From positions 372,001-436,000 of the forward strand of contig NZ_VFMR01000001.1 in assembly GCF_006715145.1 (NCBI RefSeq): a stretch of 64,000 nucleotides of DNA, given 5' to 3'. Below, one piece after another: positions 52,103 through 60,456 of the stretch; the stretch's first letter is position 1, and each line of letters begins with the position of its first letter. The notes below the pieces were generated by a model. It was not told where the DNA came from and did not search any database. It saw nothing but the letters and a program-made list of their open reading frames with translations. A program made the translations under genes and the position numbers. Source of the DNA: Microbacterium sp. SLBN-146 (lineage in GTDB: Bacteria; Actinomycetota; Actinomycetes; Actinomycetales; Microbacteriaceae).

Positions 52103-53704
52103 CTACTCGACCGGTACGACGTACCAGGCGATGTCTGCCGTGCCGCTCAGGGGAGCGTGCGCGGTGCCCGTGATCTTGGCTCCGTCCGAGATGTACGGGT
52201 AGGCGCTGTGGAGCACGCCGCCCTGCCACGCGAGGTCTTCGTACGCGTAGCGGTACACCGCCTCGACGGCGTCCTGAGCGTCATCGGGCGACGCCGCGAA
52301 GGCCTCGTCGATGAGCGTCGTCAGCTCGGGATCGGTCGACTCCCAGGGGTTGAACTGGTTGGCCGGGCCGAAGAAGCTGTTGATGACCGTGTAGGCGGTC
52401 AGCTGACCGTAGGCGTACAGCGCGACGGGGAACTTCTTCGCGACGATGTCGGTCACGGCCTGGCCACGGTCGCTGTAAGCGACGAGGTTCGCCGTCACGC
52501 CGACATCGGCCCAGTTCGCGGCGATCGCCTCGAGGGTGATCTGCGATGTGGGGCTCGAGGTGTCCACGGCCACGTCGAACGTCAGGTTGGTGACGCCTTC
52601 TTCTTCCAGGATCTCCCGCGCGCGGTCGGGGTCGTACTCGTACAGGCTGTCGACCTCCTCGTTGTATCCGAGGGTTCCGGGCAGTGCGAGCATGCCGCCC
52701 GGCGTCGCGGTCTCACCGAACGTCGCCGTCGTGACCGCGTCGCGGTTGATGGCGTAGTTCAGTGCCTTGCGCACCTCGGGGTTGGCCAGTTCGGGGACGA
52801 GCTCGCCCTCGCGGTCGAGGTAGTTGATGCCGAACAGACCGAGGTCGACGAGCTCGACCGTGAGGTCGGTCCCGATGGCGGCCTCGTACGACGCCGCGTC
52901 ACCGCGCGTGAGCTGTGCCTCACCGTTCTGAACGGCCTGGAGAGCTGCGGCCGCGTTGGGGACGACCTTGATGACGACCTCGTCCCACGCGATCTTCTCG
53001 GGGGCCCAGTAGTCGGGGTTCGGGGTGTAGTAGTACGAGTCGTTGACGACCGTGCGCTCGGAATCGAGGATGTACGGCCCGGCGCCGTAGGTGTTGCTCT
53101 TGAGCACCTCGGGGTCTTCGAGCGCCGCGGGGCTGATGATCGAGCCGAGCAGCACGCGGTTGCTGAGCATCGTCGGAAGCGACGGGTTGGGCGATGCGCT
53201 CGTGAACTTCACGGTGTTCTCGCCGGTCGCTTCGATCGTCTCGAGCGAACCCCAGTAGCTCCCGGCGTTGACGCCGTTCTCCTTCGCGTACTCGAGGGAT
53301 GCCACGACGCCTTCGGCCGTGAGCTCCTCGCCGTCCGAGAACGTGACGTCGTCGCGGATCGTGAGCTCGAGCTCGCGGTTCTCGTCGTCGAGGAACTCCC
53401 ACTCGGTGGCGAGATCCGGCTCGAGGTTCCCTTCCGGGTCGATGCGGATGAGCGCGTCGTACGCGAGGTTGATGTACCAGTTGTTCTGCGGGTCGACGTT
53501 CTGCAGGTAGGGGTCGAGGCTGACGGGCGGCGCCGTCGACGCGACCGTCAGAACCTGGGGCTCGCCGCTGTCGCCGTCGGTCTCCTCAGCGGGCTCCCCT
53601 CCGGAGCACGCCGTGAGGGCGAGGGCGGACGCGGCGATGAGGCCGGCAGCGGCGAGGACTGCGCGCCTGCGCCGTCCTGCGCCTATTGTGTGAGATGCGA
53701 ACAT
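52103..53704 (-). CDS. ABC transporter substrate-binding lipoprotein, family 5
   Basis: Binding lipoprotein of 533 residues. I choose the ATG at 53704 because GGAGG lies eight bases upstream; five more residues are possible from 53719. The signal peptide is Arg-rich then hydrophobic and ends LTAC with Cys 33. The mature part has DPYLQNVDPQNNWYINLAYDALIRIDPEGNLEPDLATEW, as in DppA/OppA. It is encoded after the ABC permeases and ATPases of the same importer, separated by 118 bp containing a CGGCTT triplet repeat. Confidence 0.92.
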   Translation of the reverse strand: MFASHTIGAGRRRRAVLAAAGLIAASALALTACSGGEPAEETDGDSGEPQVLTVASTAPPVSLDPYLQNVDPQNNWYINLAYDALIRIDPEGNLEPDLATEWEFLDDENRELELTIRDDVTFSDGEELTAEGVVASLEYAKENGVNAGSYWGSLETIEATGENTVKFTSASPNPSLPTMLSNRVLLGSIISPAALEDPEVLKSNTYGAGPYILDSERTVVNDSYYYTPNPDYWAPEKIAWDEVVIKVVPNAAAALQAVQNGEAQLTRGDAASYEAAIGTDLTVELVDLGLFGINYLDREGELVPELANPEVRKALNYAINRDAVTTATFGETATPGGMLALPGTLGYNEEVDSLYEYDPDRAREILEEEGVTNLTFDVAVDTSSPTSQITLEAIAANWADVGVTANLVAYSDRGQAVTDIVAKKFPVALYAYGQLTAYTVINSFFGPANQFNPWESTDPELTTLIDEAFAASPDDAQDAVEAVYRYAYEDLAWQGGVLHSAYPYISDGAKITGTAHAPLSGTADIAWYVVPVE

Positions 53705-53790
53705 CCTTTTTTCCTCCATGTGATGTGACAGTGTCGGCGTGCCGGTTCCAGCGGCTCGTCGACGCGTGAGAGAAGTACGAGGGCTCCTTC

Positions 53791-53808
53791 CGGCTTCGGC
53801 TTCGGCTT
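53791..53808. repeat. three-unit CGGCTT tandem repeat
   Basis: Three perfect hexamers in the gap between the ATPase stop and the binding-protein start. It could be a slipped-strand site affecting the spacing of a promoter or hairpin in front of the binding-protein gene, but is short and may be chance. Confidence 0.35.
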
Positions 53809-53821
53809 CGGGTGATCGGGG

Positions 53822-54655
53822 TCAGGCGGCGGGAACGGGAGGCTCGAGCTTCTCCCATGCGAGGCGGCGCTCTCTCTGGACCTTCGGGTCCGGATAGGGC
53901 TCTGCTGCGAGCAGGCGCTTCGTGTAGAGCGCCGTGGGGCGCAGGTAGACGTCCTCCGTGAGGCCCTGTTCGACGATGCTGCCCTTGCTCATGACGGCGA
54001 CGCGCTGCGAGAGCAGGCGCACGACGGACAGGTCGTGCGCGATGAACAGGTACGAGACGCCGGTCTCGGCCTGGAGCTTGCGGAACAGGTTCGTGATCTG
54101 CGCCTGTACGGACAGATCGAGAGCCGACACGGGCTCGTCGCAGACGACGAGCTTGGGGCTGGCCATGAGGGCGCGCGCGATCGCGATGCGCTGTCGCTGG
54201 CCGCCCGAGAAGCTCCCCGGCATCCGCTTCACCGCCGCGGCTCCGAGGCCCACCTTCTCGAGGAGTTCCTCTGCCCGCGCCTCCGCAGCCTTGCGGCTCA
54301 TCAGCCGGTTCGCCACGAGCGGCTCCGTGAGGATCTGTCCGACCCGCTTGGCCTCGTTGAGGGAGCTTCGCGGGTCTTGGAAGACGACCTGCAGGTCGCG
54401 GCTGATGTGGCGACGCTCGCGACGGCCGATGTGGGTGATGTCCTTGCCGTCGAAGAGGATGCGTCCCGCGGTGGGACGGGCAAGGCCCAGGATCGCGCGC
54501 CCGACGGTGGACTTGCCCGATCCGGACTCGCCGACGACGCCGAGCGTCTCACCGACGCCCACCTCGAGGCTGATGTCCCGGACGGCCGTGAAGGCGCGGC
54601 GTCCCGTTCCGTAGGTGACCTCGAGGTTCTCGACGGTCAGCAGGTTCTCGGTCAT
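53822..54655 (-). CDS. ABC transporter ATP-binding protein, DppF-like
   Basis: ATPase of 277 residues. Walker A GESGSGKST lies near 40-48, the Q-loop is in VVFQDPRSSLNE, the signature FSGGQRQRIAIARAL near 149, Walker B LVVCDEPVSALD near 168, and the H-loop in FIAHDLSVV near 203. It overlaps the fused permease-ATPase gene by four bases. With the ATPase half of that fusion it should complete the nucleotide-binding dimer of the importer. Confidence 0.93.
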   Translation of the reverse strand: MTENLLTVENLEVTYGTGRRAFTAVRDISLEVGVGETLGVVGESGSGKSTVGRAILGLARPTAGRILFDGKDITHIGRRERRHISRDLQVVFQDPRSSLNEAKRVGQILTEPLVANRLMSRKAAEARAEELLEKVGLGAAAVKRMPGSFSGGQRQRIAIARALMASPKLVVCDEPVSALDLSVQAQITNLFRKLQAETGVSYLFIAHDLSVVRLLSQRVAVMSKGSIVEQGLTEDVYLRPTALYTKRLLAAEPYPDPKVQRERRLAWEKLEPPVPAA

Positions 54656-56481
54656 CGGGCACTCACCTCTACGTCAAGTACGGCATCCTCGGCGAGCTCG
54701 CGCGCCATCGTGGGGGTCATGAAGGTGCCCGTGATGACGGGCAGATCCTTGCCAGGCTCCGCGCCGTGCGGGTTGGATTTGAGGAGCGCTTCGGTATACG
54801 GGTGACGCGGAGCCGAGAACATCTGCTCGACGTCGCCCTGTTCCACGATCTCGCCCTTGTACATCACGACGACGCGGTCGCAGAGATCCGCGATGACGCC
54901 CCAGTCGTGCGTGATGAGGAGAATCGACATCCCGGTCTCGTCGCGGAGCTTGCGCAGCAGTCCGAGGATTCCCGCCTGCACCGTGACGTCGAGCGCCGTC
55001 GTGGGCTCGTCGGCAACGAGCAGCTCGGGGCGCCCGGCGAGCGCGAACGCGATCGAGACACGCTGGGCCATGCCTCCCGACAGCTCGTGCAAGTACTTGC
55101 GAGCGACAGCCTGGGGATTCGGCAGGTCTGTCTGGGCGAGGAGTTCGTGGACCCGCGCCCACGCGGCGGCGCCCGTGATGCCGTCGTTGAGCCGGACGGC
55201 TTCATAGAGCTGCTTGCCGACACGGTGGCTGGGACCGAGGGCGACCATGGGCTCCTGCGCGACGTAGGCGATGCGCTTGCCGCGGAACTTCGTCAGCGTG
55301 CTCTCGGTCTGGCCCCGGAGCTCGGTGCCGTCGAAGCGGACGCTGCCGCCTGTCACGACAGCACCCTCCCCGACGACACCGAGGATCCCGAAGGCGACGG
55401 TCGTCTTGCCCGAGCCGGACTCGCCCGCCACTCCGACCGTCTGGCCGCGGCCGATGTCGAAGGAGACCTCCTTGACGATCGGCACGATGTCGTCGCCGGA
55501 GCGGTAGCCGACGTCGAGGCCTCGCACGCTGAGGAGCGCGTCGGATGCCACGTCGTCGGTCGTGGACGACGCCATGGCGTGCTTCGGAGCCTTCGTGAGC
55601 TTGGACTGCCCCCAGCCGAACGCGCTGACGTCGCGGACCGAATCGCCGATGACGCCGAAGGCGAGAGCTGTCAGGGCGATGGCGATTCCCGGAGGCCACA
55701 GGAGCCAGGGGTCCGACGCGATGACGGCGGCAGCCGCGGCGATCATGTTGCCCCAGCTCGGGTAGGGCGGCTGGACGCCGAAGCCGAGGAAGCTCAGCGA
55801 GCTCTCCACGATGAGCGCCATCGCGGCGAAGACGGCGCCCTGCACGATGATGACGCCGCGCGCACGGGGAAGGACGTGCGAGAAGACGATGTAGGCCGGG
55901 TTGAGCCCCGAGACCCGCGCCGCATCCACGAACAGCTCATGTCTGACCGCGATCGTCGAGGCTCTCACGAGGATGACCAGCACGGGGGCCGCGAGGGCAC
56001 CGAACAGGGCCATCGCGAGCATCGTGTTCCCGCGGAAGACCGACAGGACGACGAAGAGCACGATGATGTTGGGGAGCGCGATGACGATCGCGACGACTGC
56101 CATCGAGATGCGATCGGTCCATCCGCCCGCGTACCCGGCGATGAGGCCGAAGATGAGCCCGAGCGTGACGTACATGAGAACGGATGCCGCGACGGCCGCC
56201 AGCGTGGGACCTGCCCCGTACATGAGTCGCGACAGCACGTCGCGCCCGAGCTGATCCGTACCGAGGAGGTGCGCCCAGGAAGGACCCTGAGACGTCGCCA
56301 TGAGGTCGTTCTGCAGGGGCGGGTAGGGCGCGAGCACCGGCGCGAGCAGCGCACTGCCGATGACGACGACGATCCACGTGATCGACAGGGCGACGGTCAG
56401 CGAGGGCTTGCGGAGCCGGAACCGGCTCTCGGGGGCGCGTGACGCTGCGGGCACGACGACGTTGACGGTGGTGTTGCTCAT
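54652..56481 (-). CDS. fused ABC permease (DppC-like) and ATP-binding protein (DppD-like)
   Basis: One polypeptide of 609 residues combining two importer subunits. Residues 1-295 are a DppC-type permease (GPSWAHLLGTDQLGRDVLSRL at 67-87, about six helices, EAA loop near 186). Residues 315-609 are a DppD-type ATPase with Walker A GESGSGKT at 353-360, signature LSGGMAQR, and Walker B LLVADEPTTALD. A short linker rich in Lys, Ala and Ser joins them. The frame is continuous, so this is a genuine fusion. The ATG at 56481 overlaps the DppB stop by four bases. Confidence 0.92.
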   Translation of the reverse strand: MSNTTVNVVVPAASRAPESRFRLRKPSLTVALSITWIVVVIGSALLAPVLAPYPPLQNDLMATSQGPSWAHLLGTDQLGRDVLSRLMYGAGPTLAAVAASVLMYVTLGLIFGLIAGYAGGWTDRISMAVVAIVIALPNIIVLFVVLSVFRGNTMLAMALFGALAAPVLVILVRASTIAVRHELFVDAARVSGLNPAYIVFSHVLPRARGVIIVQGAVFAAMALIVESSLSFLGFGVQPPYPSWGNMIAAAAAVIASDPWLLWPPGIAIALTALAFGVIGDSVRDVSAFGWGQSKLTKAPKHAMASSTTDDVASDALLSVRGLDVGYRSGDDIVPIVKEVSFDIGRGQTVGVAGESGSGKTTVAFGILGVVGEGAVVTGGSVRFDGTELRGQTESTLTKFRGKRIAYVAQEPMVALGPSHRVGKQLYEAVRLNDGITGAAAWARVHELLAQTDLPNPQAVARKYLHELSGGMAQRVSIAFALAGRPELLVADEPTTALDVTVQAGILGLLRKLRDETGMSILLITHDWGVIADLCDRVVVMYKGEIVEQGDVEQMFSAPRHPYTEALLKSNPHGAEPGKDLPVITGTFMTPTMARELAEDAVLDVEVSAR

Positions 56482-57422
56482 GCGAGGGCCGTCACCTTCG
56501 GGTTGAGGAGCGAGTAGAGGATGTCGGTGATGACGTTGGCCAGGAGGATGATGATCGTGAACGCCAGCACAGCCCCCTGGAGGACAGCGAGGTCGTGGTT
56601 GAGCGTGGCCCGCGCGACGAGCGAGCCCATCCCGGGGATCGCGAAGACCGACTCGAGGACGACGGTTCCCGCCGTCTGAGTGATGAACGTGGCGGAGATC
56701 GCCGAGAGGATCGGGATCGCCGAGTAGCGCAGTCCGTACTTGTAGATCAGGGTGCGCCGGGGAATCCCGTTGGCCTGCAGGAACCGCATGAAGTCGCGGC
56801 TGAGAGCTTCGGCCACGGTCTCTCTCGTCTGCTTGGCGATGAGGGCGAGCCCCGCGAAGGACAGCGCGATGACGGGCATCACGAGGTGGAGGAGCCATTC
56901 ACTGACCGACACCTGCGGCGCGACGTAGCCGACCGAGGGGAGGAGTCGGAGCGTCCCGGCGAAGAAGGAGATGAGGAGCAGACCGACCCAGAAGTTCGGG
57001 AGCGAGACACCGAGCATCGAGATCGAGTCGACGACGCGCGCCGCCCATCCCTTGCGGACCGCCGCGAAGATACCGAGCGTGACGCCGATGATCGAGGCGA
57101 AGAGCGTCGAGAGGAAGGCGAGCGAGAGGGTCGGGCCGATGCGCTGCGAGAGGGTCGTCGTGACCGGTTCGCCCGTGTAGAGCGACACCCCGAGGTCTCC
57201 CCGGAAGAGGCCGCCGAGCCAGTCCAGGTACTGCACGAAGACCGGGCGGTTGAGTCCGAGCTCTTCGTTCAGCGCCGCGATCCGCTCCGGAGTCGCGTTC
57301 TCACCGAGAATCGTCGTCGCCGCGTCCCCCGGGACGAGCGATGCCAGGAAGAATGTCAGCATCGTCATCACGAAGAAGATGGGCACGGCGAGGCCGATGC
57401 GTCCAAGGATTATCCGTACCAC
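56478..57422 (-). CDS. ABC transporter permease, DppB-like
   Basis: Permease of 314 residues with six helices and the usual periplasmic loop TPERIAALNEELGLNRPVFVQYLDWLGGLFRGDLG near 44-78. The EAA loop is near VAEALSRDFMRFLQANGIPRRTLIYKYGLR. It is the first gene of an operon running to M81 paralogue 4. About 240 bp upstream of its start are free of genes and contain a tandem operator-like repeat. Confidence 0.92.
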   Translation of the reverse strand: MVRIILGRIGLAVPIFFVMTMLTFFLASLVPGDAATTILGENATPERIAALNEELGLNRPVFVQYLDWLGGLFRGDLGVSLYTGEPVTTTLSQRIGPTLSLAFLSTLFASIIGVTLGIFAAVRKGWAARVVDSISMLGVSLPNFWVGLLLISFFAGTLRLLPSVGYVAPQVSVSEWLLHLVMPVIALSFAGLALIAKQTRETVAEALSRDFMRFLQANGIPRRTLIYKYGLRYSAIPILSAISATFITQTAGTVVLESVFAIPGMGSLVARATLNHDLAVLQGAVLAFTIIILLANVITDILYSLLNPKVTALA

Positions 57423-57476
57423 TGAGGGATCCGCTTCTGTTGGCTGTCGTGTGTTGCCGCGTAGCGCCTTGAACTT

Positions 57477-57496
57477 CGTTGCGCTACGTTGCGCTA
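57477..57496. promoter_or_regulatory. tandem decamer operator upstream of the ABC importer operon
   Basis: CGTTGCGCTA occurs twice without spacing; read on the minus strand this is TAGCGCAACG twice. It lies 55 bp before the DppB start. The same arrangement with three changes occurs at 59586-59605. The rest of the 57423-57663 gap has a further TTGCGC near 57622 and no gene. The core suits a LacI-family repressor. Confidence 0.62.
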
Positions 57497-57663
57497 TTCA
57501 ACACTGTGCAGGTTACATCATTGTTTCGCAGATGTCCCGATCTTGTTCTGATCTTCAGGCATCTAGCGGGATTCGGGTGAAATCCAGGCTAGCGATGACG
57601 ACGCAATGCTTGACAAATTGCGCGGGCATCGTTGCTCGACTGTGATCGACGTGCGTCGCCGAT

Positions 57664-58485
57664 CTACAGCAGCCCCGCCCAGTCGGCCGTGACCGTCAGC
57701 GCGTCCGCGTAAGACAGGAGGTCGTCGGTCGCCGAGCCGGCCCCGGCGAGATCGCGGGCGAGCTGCCTCAGCGCTGCGCGGTAGGCCGTCTCGTTGATCG
57801 GCGGAAGCGTGAGGTCGCCCTGCGCCGTGCCCACACGCGCGACGGACGCTCGCGCGATCGTCCCGTCCCCGACCGCGACGGAGCGGCGACCCCGGAACGT
57901 GAGTTCGCGTGCCACGGCGCGCGGTCCGCCGATGTCCGACCAGCAGCCCGAGAGGAGAAGGGGCGCGTCGTCCGCGCCGATCCTGCGGCGACCAGACGCG
58001 AGATACCCGTCGCCTGCGCGCACGAGAGACTCGATTCTCACGTCACCGCCGAACGCCGAGCGCACGAGGTCGATCTGGGCGACCAGCAGCTGTGCGCTCC
58101 CGACACCCGGCGAAGCGACGGCGGTGCTGTCGACGAGAGTCGTGGGGTCGTCTTCGCGGGACGCCCGACGGAGAGCACTGACGGCCGGGTCTCCGGCCCA
58201 CTGCCGCGCGAGTCGCACCGACGTGCCGGCCACGCGCGCCGTGACTTCCAGCTCGAGAACGCGGCGCGGAGCGACCGGATGAGGCTCGACGACGAGCAGC
58301 CCCGACACCCCCGCAGCGATCGCCTCGAGTGCCGCGTCGATCCAGCCCTCCGCGCCCTCGACGAGGACGATGCGCCCGCGCTCGCCGTCGCCGGCTGCGA
58401 CGAACGTGCGCGGCAGGCTCGCCAGCAGCGCACGCGCGATGGTCATGAAGCGATCGGATCCCGTCGCCGACACGGTGAGACTCAT
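57664..58485 (-). CDS. degenerate Gfo/Idh-like protein (hypothetical, 273 aa)
   Basis: I do not recognise a full family. After a short lead, IVLVEGAEGWIDAALEAIAAGVSGLLVVEPHPVAP matches the shape of the Gfo/Idh segment that normally reads as a strand, a helix and the EKP motif, but the first Rossmann strand with GxGxxG is missing. The rest resembles the beta-sheet C-terminal domain (VDSTAVASPG, then LLLSGCWSDIGG). It overlaps the intact Gfo/Idh gene by four bases, so the product may be a non-catalytic partner of that enzyme. The ATG at 58485 is the natural start. Confidence 0.75.
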   Translation of the reverse strand: MSLTVSATGSDRFMTIARALLASLPRTFVAAGDGERGRIVLVEGAEGWIDAALEAIAAGVSGLLVVEPHPVAPRRVLELEVTARVAGTSVRLARQWAGDPAVSALRRASREDDPTTLVDSTAVASPGVGSAQLLVAQIDLVRSAFGGDVRIESLVRAGDGYLASGRRRIGADDAPLLLSGCWSDIGGPRAVARELTFRGRRSVAVGDGTIARASVARVGTAQGDLTLPPINETAYRAALRQLARDLAGAGSATDDLLSYADALTVTADWAGLL

Positions 58486-59546
58486 CGGGACGATCCTTCC
58501 GTCGCGCCCGCGTGGCGCAGGTGCTCGCCCGCCCGCTCGGCGACGTCGATCGCGAATGCGAGGTCGTCCACGAGATCCGCCAGCGACCTCGTCGGCATCC
58601 GAGGTTCCCGGACGAGGTCGGCGACGTGGCGCCACTCTTCCTCGTACCCGTTGCGCGCGCTGCCGGCGAAGATCTCGGCGGTGGCGCCGCGGCGGACCGT
58701 CGCGGTCCCCGACCCCGCCTGCACGTACGACGGAGCGAAGGCGATGTGCACGGAGGCGTCGGATGCCACGGCCTCGAACTCCCACTCGGGCTCGCCGTGG
58801 TCTCGGAACGATCCGATGAGCTGCACGACGCGGCGTCCGGACCGGAGCGTCACGGCGTACCCGAGCGGCGCGAGGATCGTCGCGGATGCGACCTCGAGCT
58901 CGCGCCAGTCTGGGAGCACACTGCGCACGAGCGGGATGTCGTGGATGCCGAGCCCGAGGATGCGCGCGGTGATCTGGGCGGCTCTCGCCTCGGGTGTCGA
59001 CACGTCGCGCTCCGGCACGGGAGAGGCCTGCGCGACTTCTGTCGACCAGCTCTCGTAGCGATCGTTGAACGGCAGGACGATCGACGAGCGGATGACCGTC
59101 GCCCGGTCGAGCACGTCTCCGGCGCGGTCGCGCGAGAACGCCCACGCGGGATCGAACGCGTGCATCGCTCCGACGACGATGCGCGTGCCGCTCCGCTCCG
59201 CCTCCTGCGCCATCTCCCGCGCCTGTGCCACGGTCGTCGCGAAGGGCTTCTCGCAGAGGACGACGGAGACTCCTGCGCGGCACGCCGCGATCACGTGGTC
59301 GCTGTGGAACGCGTGCGGGCTGCAGACCGCGACGACATCCACGTCGGGCTCTGACAGGAGCTCATCGACGCTGCCGCTCGCGCGCGCGCCGACGCGACCC
59401 GCCACCGACCGCGCGGCATCGAGGTCGACATCCATGATGTGCCGGACGGCGAACTCCTCGCCGCAGCGCGCGAGGGTGGGGAGGTGAATGCCCTGGACGA
59501 CGGATCCCGAGCCGATGATTCCGACCCCGATGGTCTGGTTGTTCAC
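58482..59546 (-). CDS. Gfo/Idh/MocA family oxidoreductase
   Basis: NAD(P)-dependent oxidoreductase of 354 residues. The Rossmann motif GIIGSGSVVQG lies near 9-19, and the EKP is at 99-101 in LCEKPFAT. The C-terminal domain includes ITARILGLGIHDIPLVRSVLP near residue 205. I start at GTG 59546, preceded by CGAGGAA; the longer frame from 59603 would read through the tandem operator. It appears to have its own promoter, distinct from the CoA-module operon upstream. Confidence 0.9.
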   Translation of the reverse strand: MNNQTIGVGIIGSGSVVQGIHLPTLARCGEEFAVRHIMDVDLDAARSVAGRVGARASGSVDELLSEPDVDVVAVCSPHAFHSDHVIAACRAGVSVVLCEKPFATTVAQAREMAQEAERSGTRIVVGAMHAFDPAWAFSRDRAGDVLDRATVIRSSIVLPFNDRYESWSTEVAQASPVPERDVSTPEARAAQITARILGLGIHDIPLVRSVLPDWRELEVASATILAPLGYAVTLRSGRRVVQLIGSFRDHGEPEWEFEAVASDASVHIAFAPSYVQAGSGTATVRRGATAEIFAGSARNGYEEEWRHVADLVREPRMPTRSLADLVDDLAFAIDVAERAGEHLRHAGATEGSSR

Positions 59547-59585
59547 GATGTTCCTCGATTCCCACGTCAGCTTCGCGAGACAACG

Positions 59586-59605
59586 TAGCGCAATGAAGCG
59601 CAATG
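59586..59605. promoter_or_regulatory. tandem decamer operator upstream of the Gfo/Idh gene pair
   Basis: TAGCGCAATG directly followed by AAGCGCAATG, 40 bp before the oxidoreductase start. Seventeen of 20 positions match the site at 57477-57496 read on the same strand. It occupies most of the 68-bp gap between the oxidoreductase and CitE genes. Confidence 0.62.
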
Positions 59606-59614
59606 TTTGCGGAA

Positions 59615-60454
59615 CTACTCGGCGGACTCCCCCGCGGACGCGAGCGCGAGCACGGCCCGGCTGCCGCGGATCGTGGCCTCATCGACGAGGCGGCCGTCGG
59701 CATCCTTCACGACACCAGTCCCCTCCGCGACGGCTGCATCGAACAGCGCGATCGCCTCCCGTGCACGCCGGACGGACTCCTCGTCGGGCGTGAAGACGCG
59801 ATTGACGACGTCGACCTGCGCGGGATGGATACACGCGCGACCGACGAACCCGAGTCTGGCCAGGCGACGGGTCGTCGACTCGAAGCGAACGAGATCGGCG
59901 ATCTCGACGGACACGGGGCCGACAGGCGCCGCGATTCCCCTGGCCGCGCTCGCGAAGACGACCTGTGATCGGGCCCACAGGAGCTCCGACTCGTCGTCGG
60001 ACGCCTCGACGCCCACCTCGGCGGCGAGGTCGTACTCGCCGATCTGGATGAACGCCACGTCGGGGGAGGCCGCGATCGCCGCGACGTCGAGCACGGCGGC
60101 CGGTGTCTCGAGGAGAGGGCTCAGGGCGACGCCGTCTGTCCGCGATGCGCGCACGCGCGACAACCCCGCGGCATCCGCCTTCGCCAGCACGAGCCCCGCG
60201 ACGGGAACGGAGGCGAGAGCGGCGAGATCGAGGGTCCGCTCGGCGTCGCCCGCGTTGACCCTCACCCAGATCGGCTTGCCGCCGGATCCCCTCACGCCGA
60301 GCCACTCCGCGACCGAGGCACGCGCTTCGGCCTTCTCGGAGAGCGGCACGGCGTCTTCCAGGTCGAGGATGACGGCATCTGCTCGCCCGGCATCCGCCTT
60401 CTCGTAGAGCGCGGGGCGATTGGCGGGCACGTACAGGTACGAGCGAGCGATCAT
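59615..60454 (-). CDS. HpcH/HpaI family CoA-ester lyase (CitE-like)
   Basis: Aldolase-fold lyase of 279 residues. Landmarks are RSYLYVPANRP at the start, the magnesium-binding DLEDAVPLSEK at 31-41, a conserved Arg in WVRVNAGD, and GFVGRACIHPAQ near 215. Enzymes of this group cleave malyl-, beta-methylmalyl- or citramalyl-CoA to acetyl- or propionyl-CoA plus a keto acid. Position after MaoC, CaiB and acyl-CoA dehydrogenase suggests it performs the final C-C cleavage of that module. Confidence 0.9.
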   Translation of the reverse strand: MIARSYLYVPANRPALYEKADAGRADAVILDLEDAVPLSEKAEARASVAEWLGVRGSGGKPIWVRVNAGDAERTLDLAALASVPVAGLVLAKADAAGLSRVRASRTDGVALSPLLETPAAVLDVAAIAASPDVAFIQIGEYDLAAEVGVEASDDESELLWARSQVVFASAARGIAAPVGPVSVEIADLVRFESTTRRLARLGFVGRACIHPAQVDVVNRVFTPDEESVRRAREAIALFDAAVAEGTGVVKDADGRLVDEATIRGSRAVLALASAGESAE

Positions 60455-60456
60455 CG

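Noticed and set aside
54652..56481. A sequencing error joining two separate ABC genes
   Set aside because: The linker reads smoothly with normal codon use and no internal Shine-Dalgarno and start at the ATPase boundary strong enough to suggest two genes, and such fusions exist in actinobacteria.
57590..57660. A plus-strand promoter suggested by TTGACA near 57608
   Set aside because: No plus-strand gene follows within this window, and a matching -10 box is not evident.
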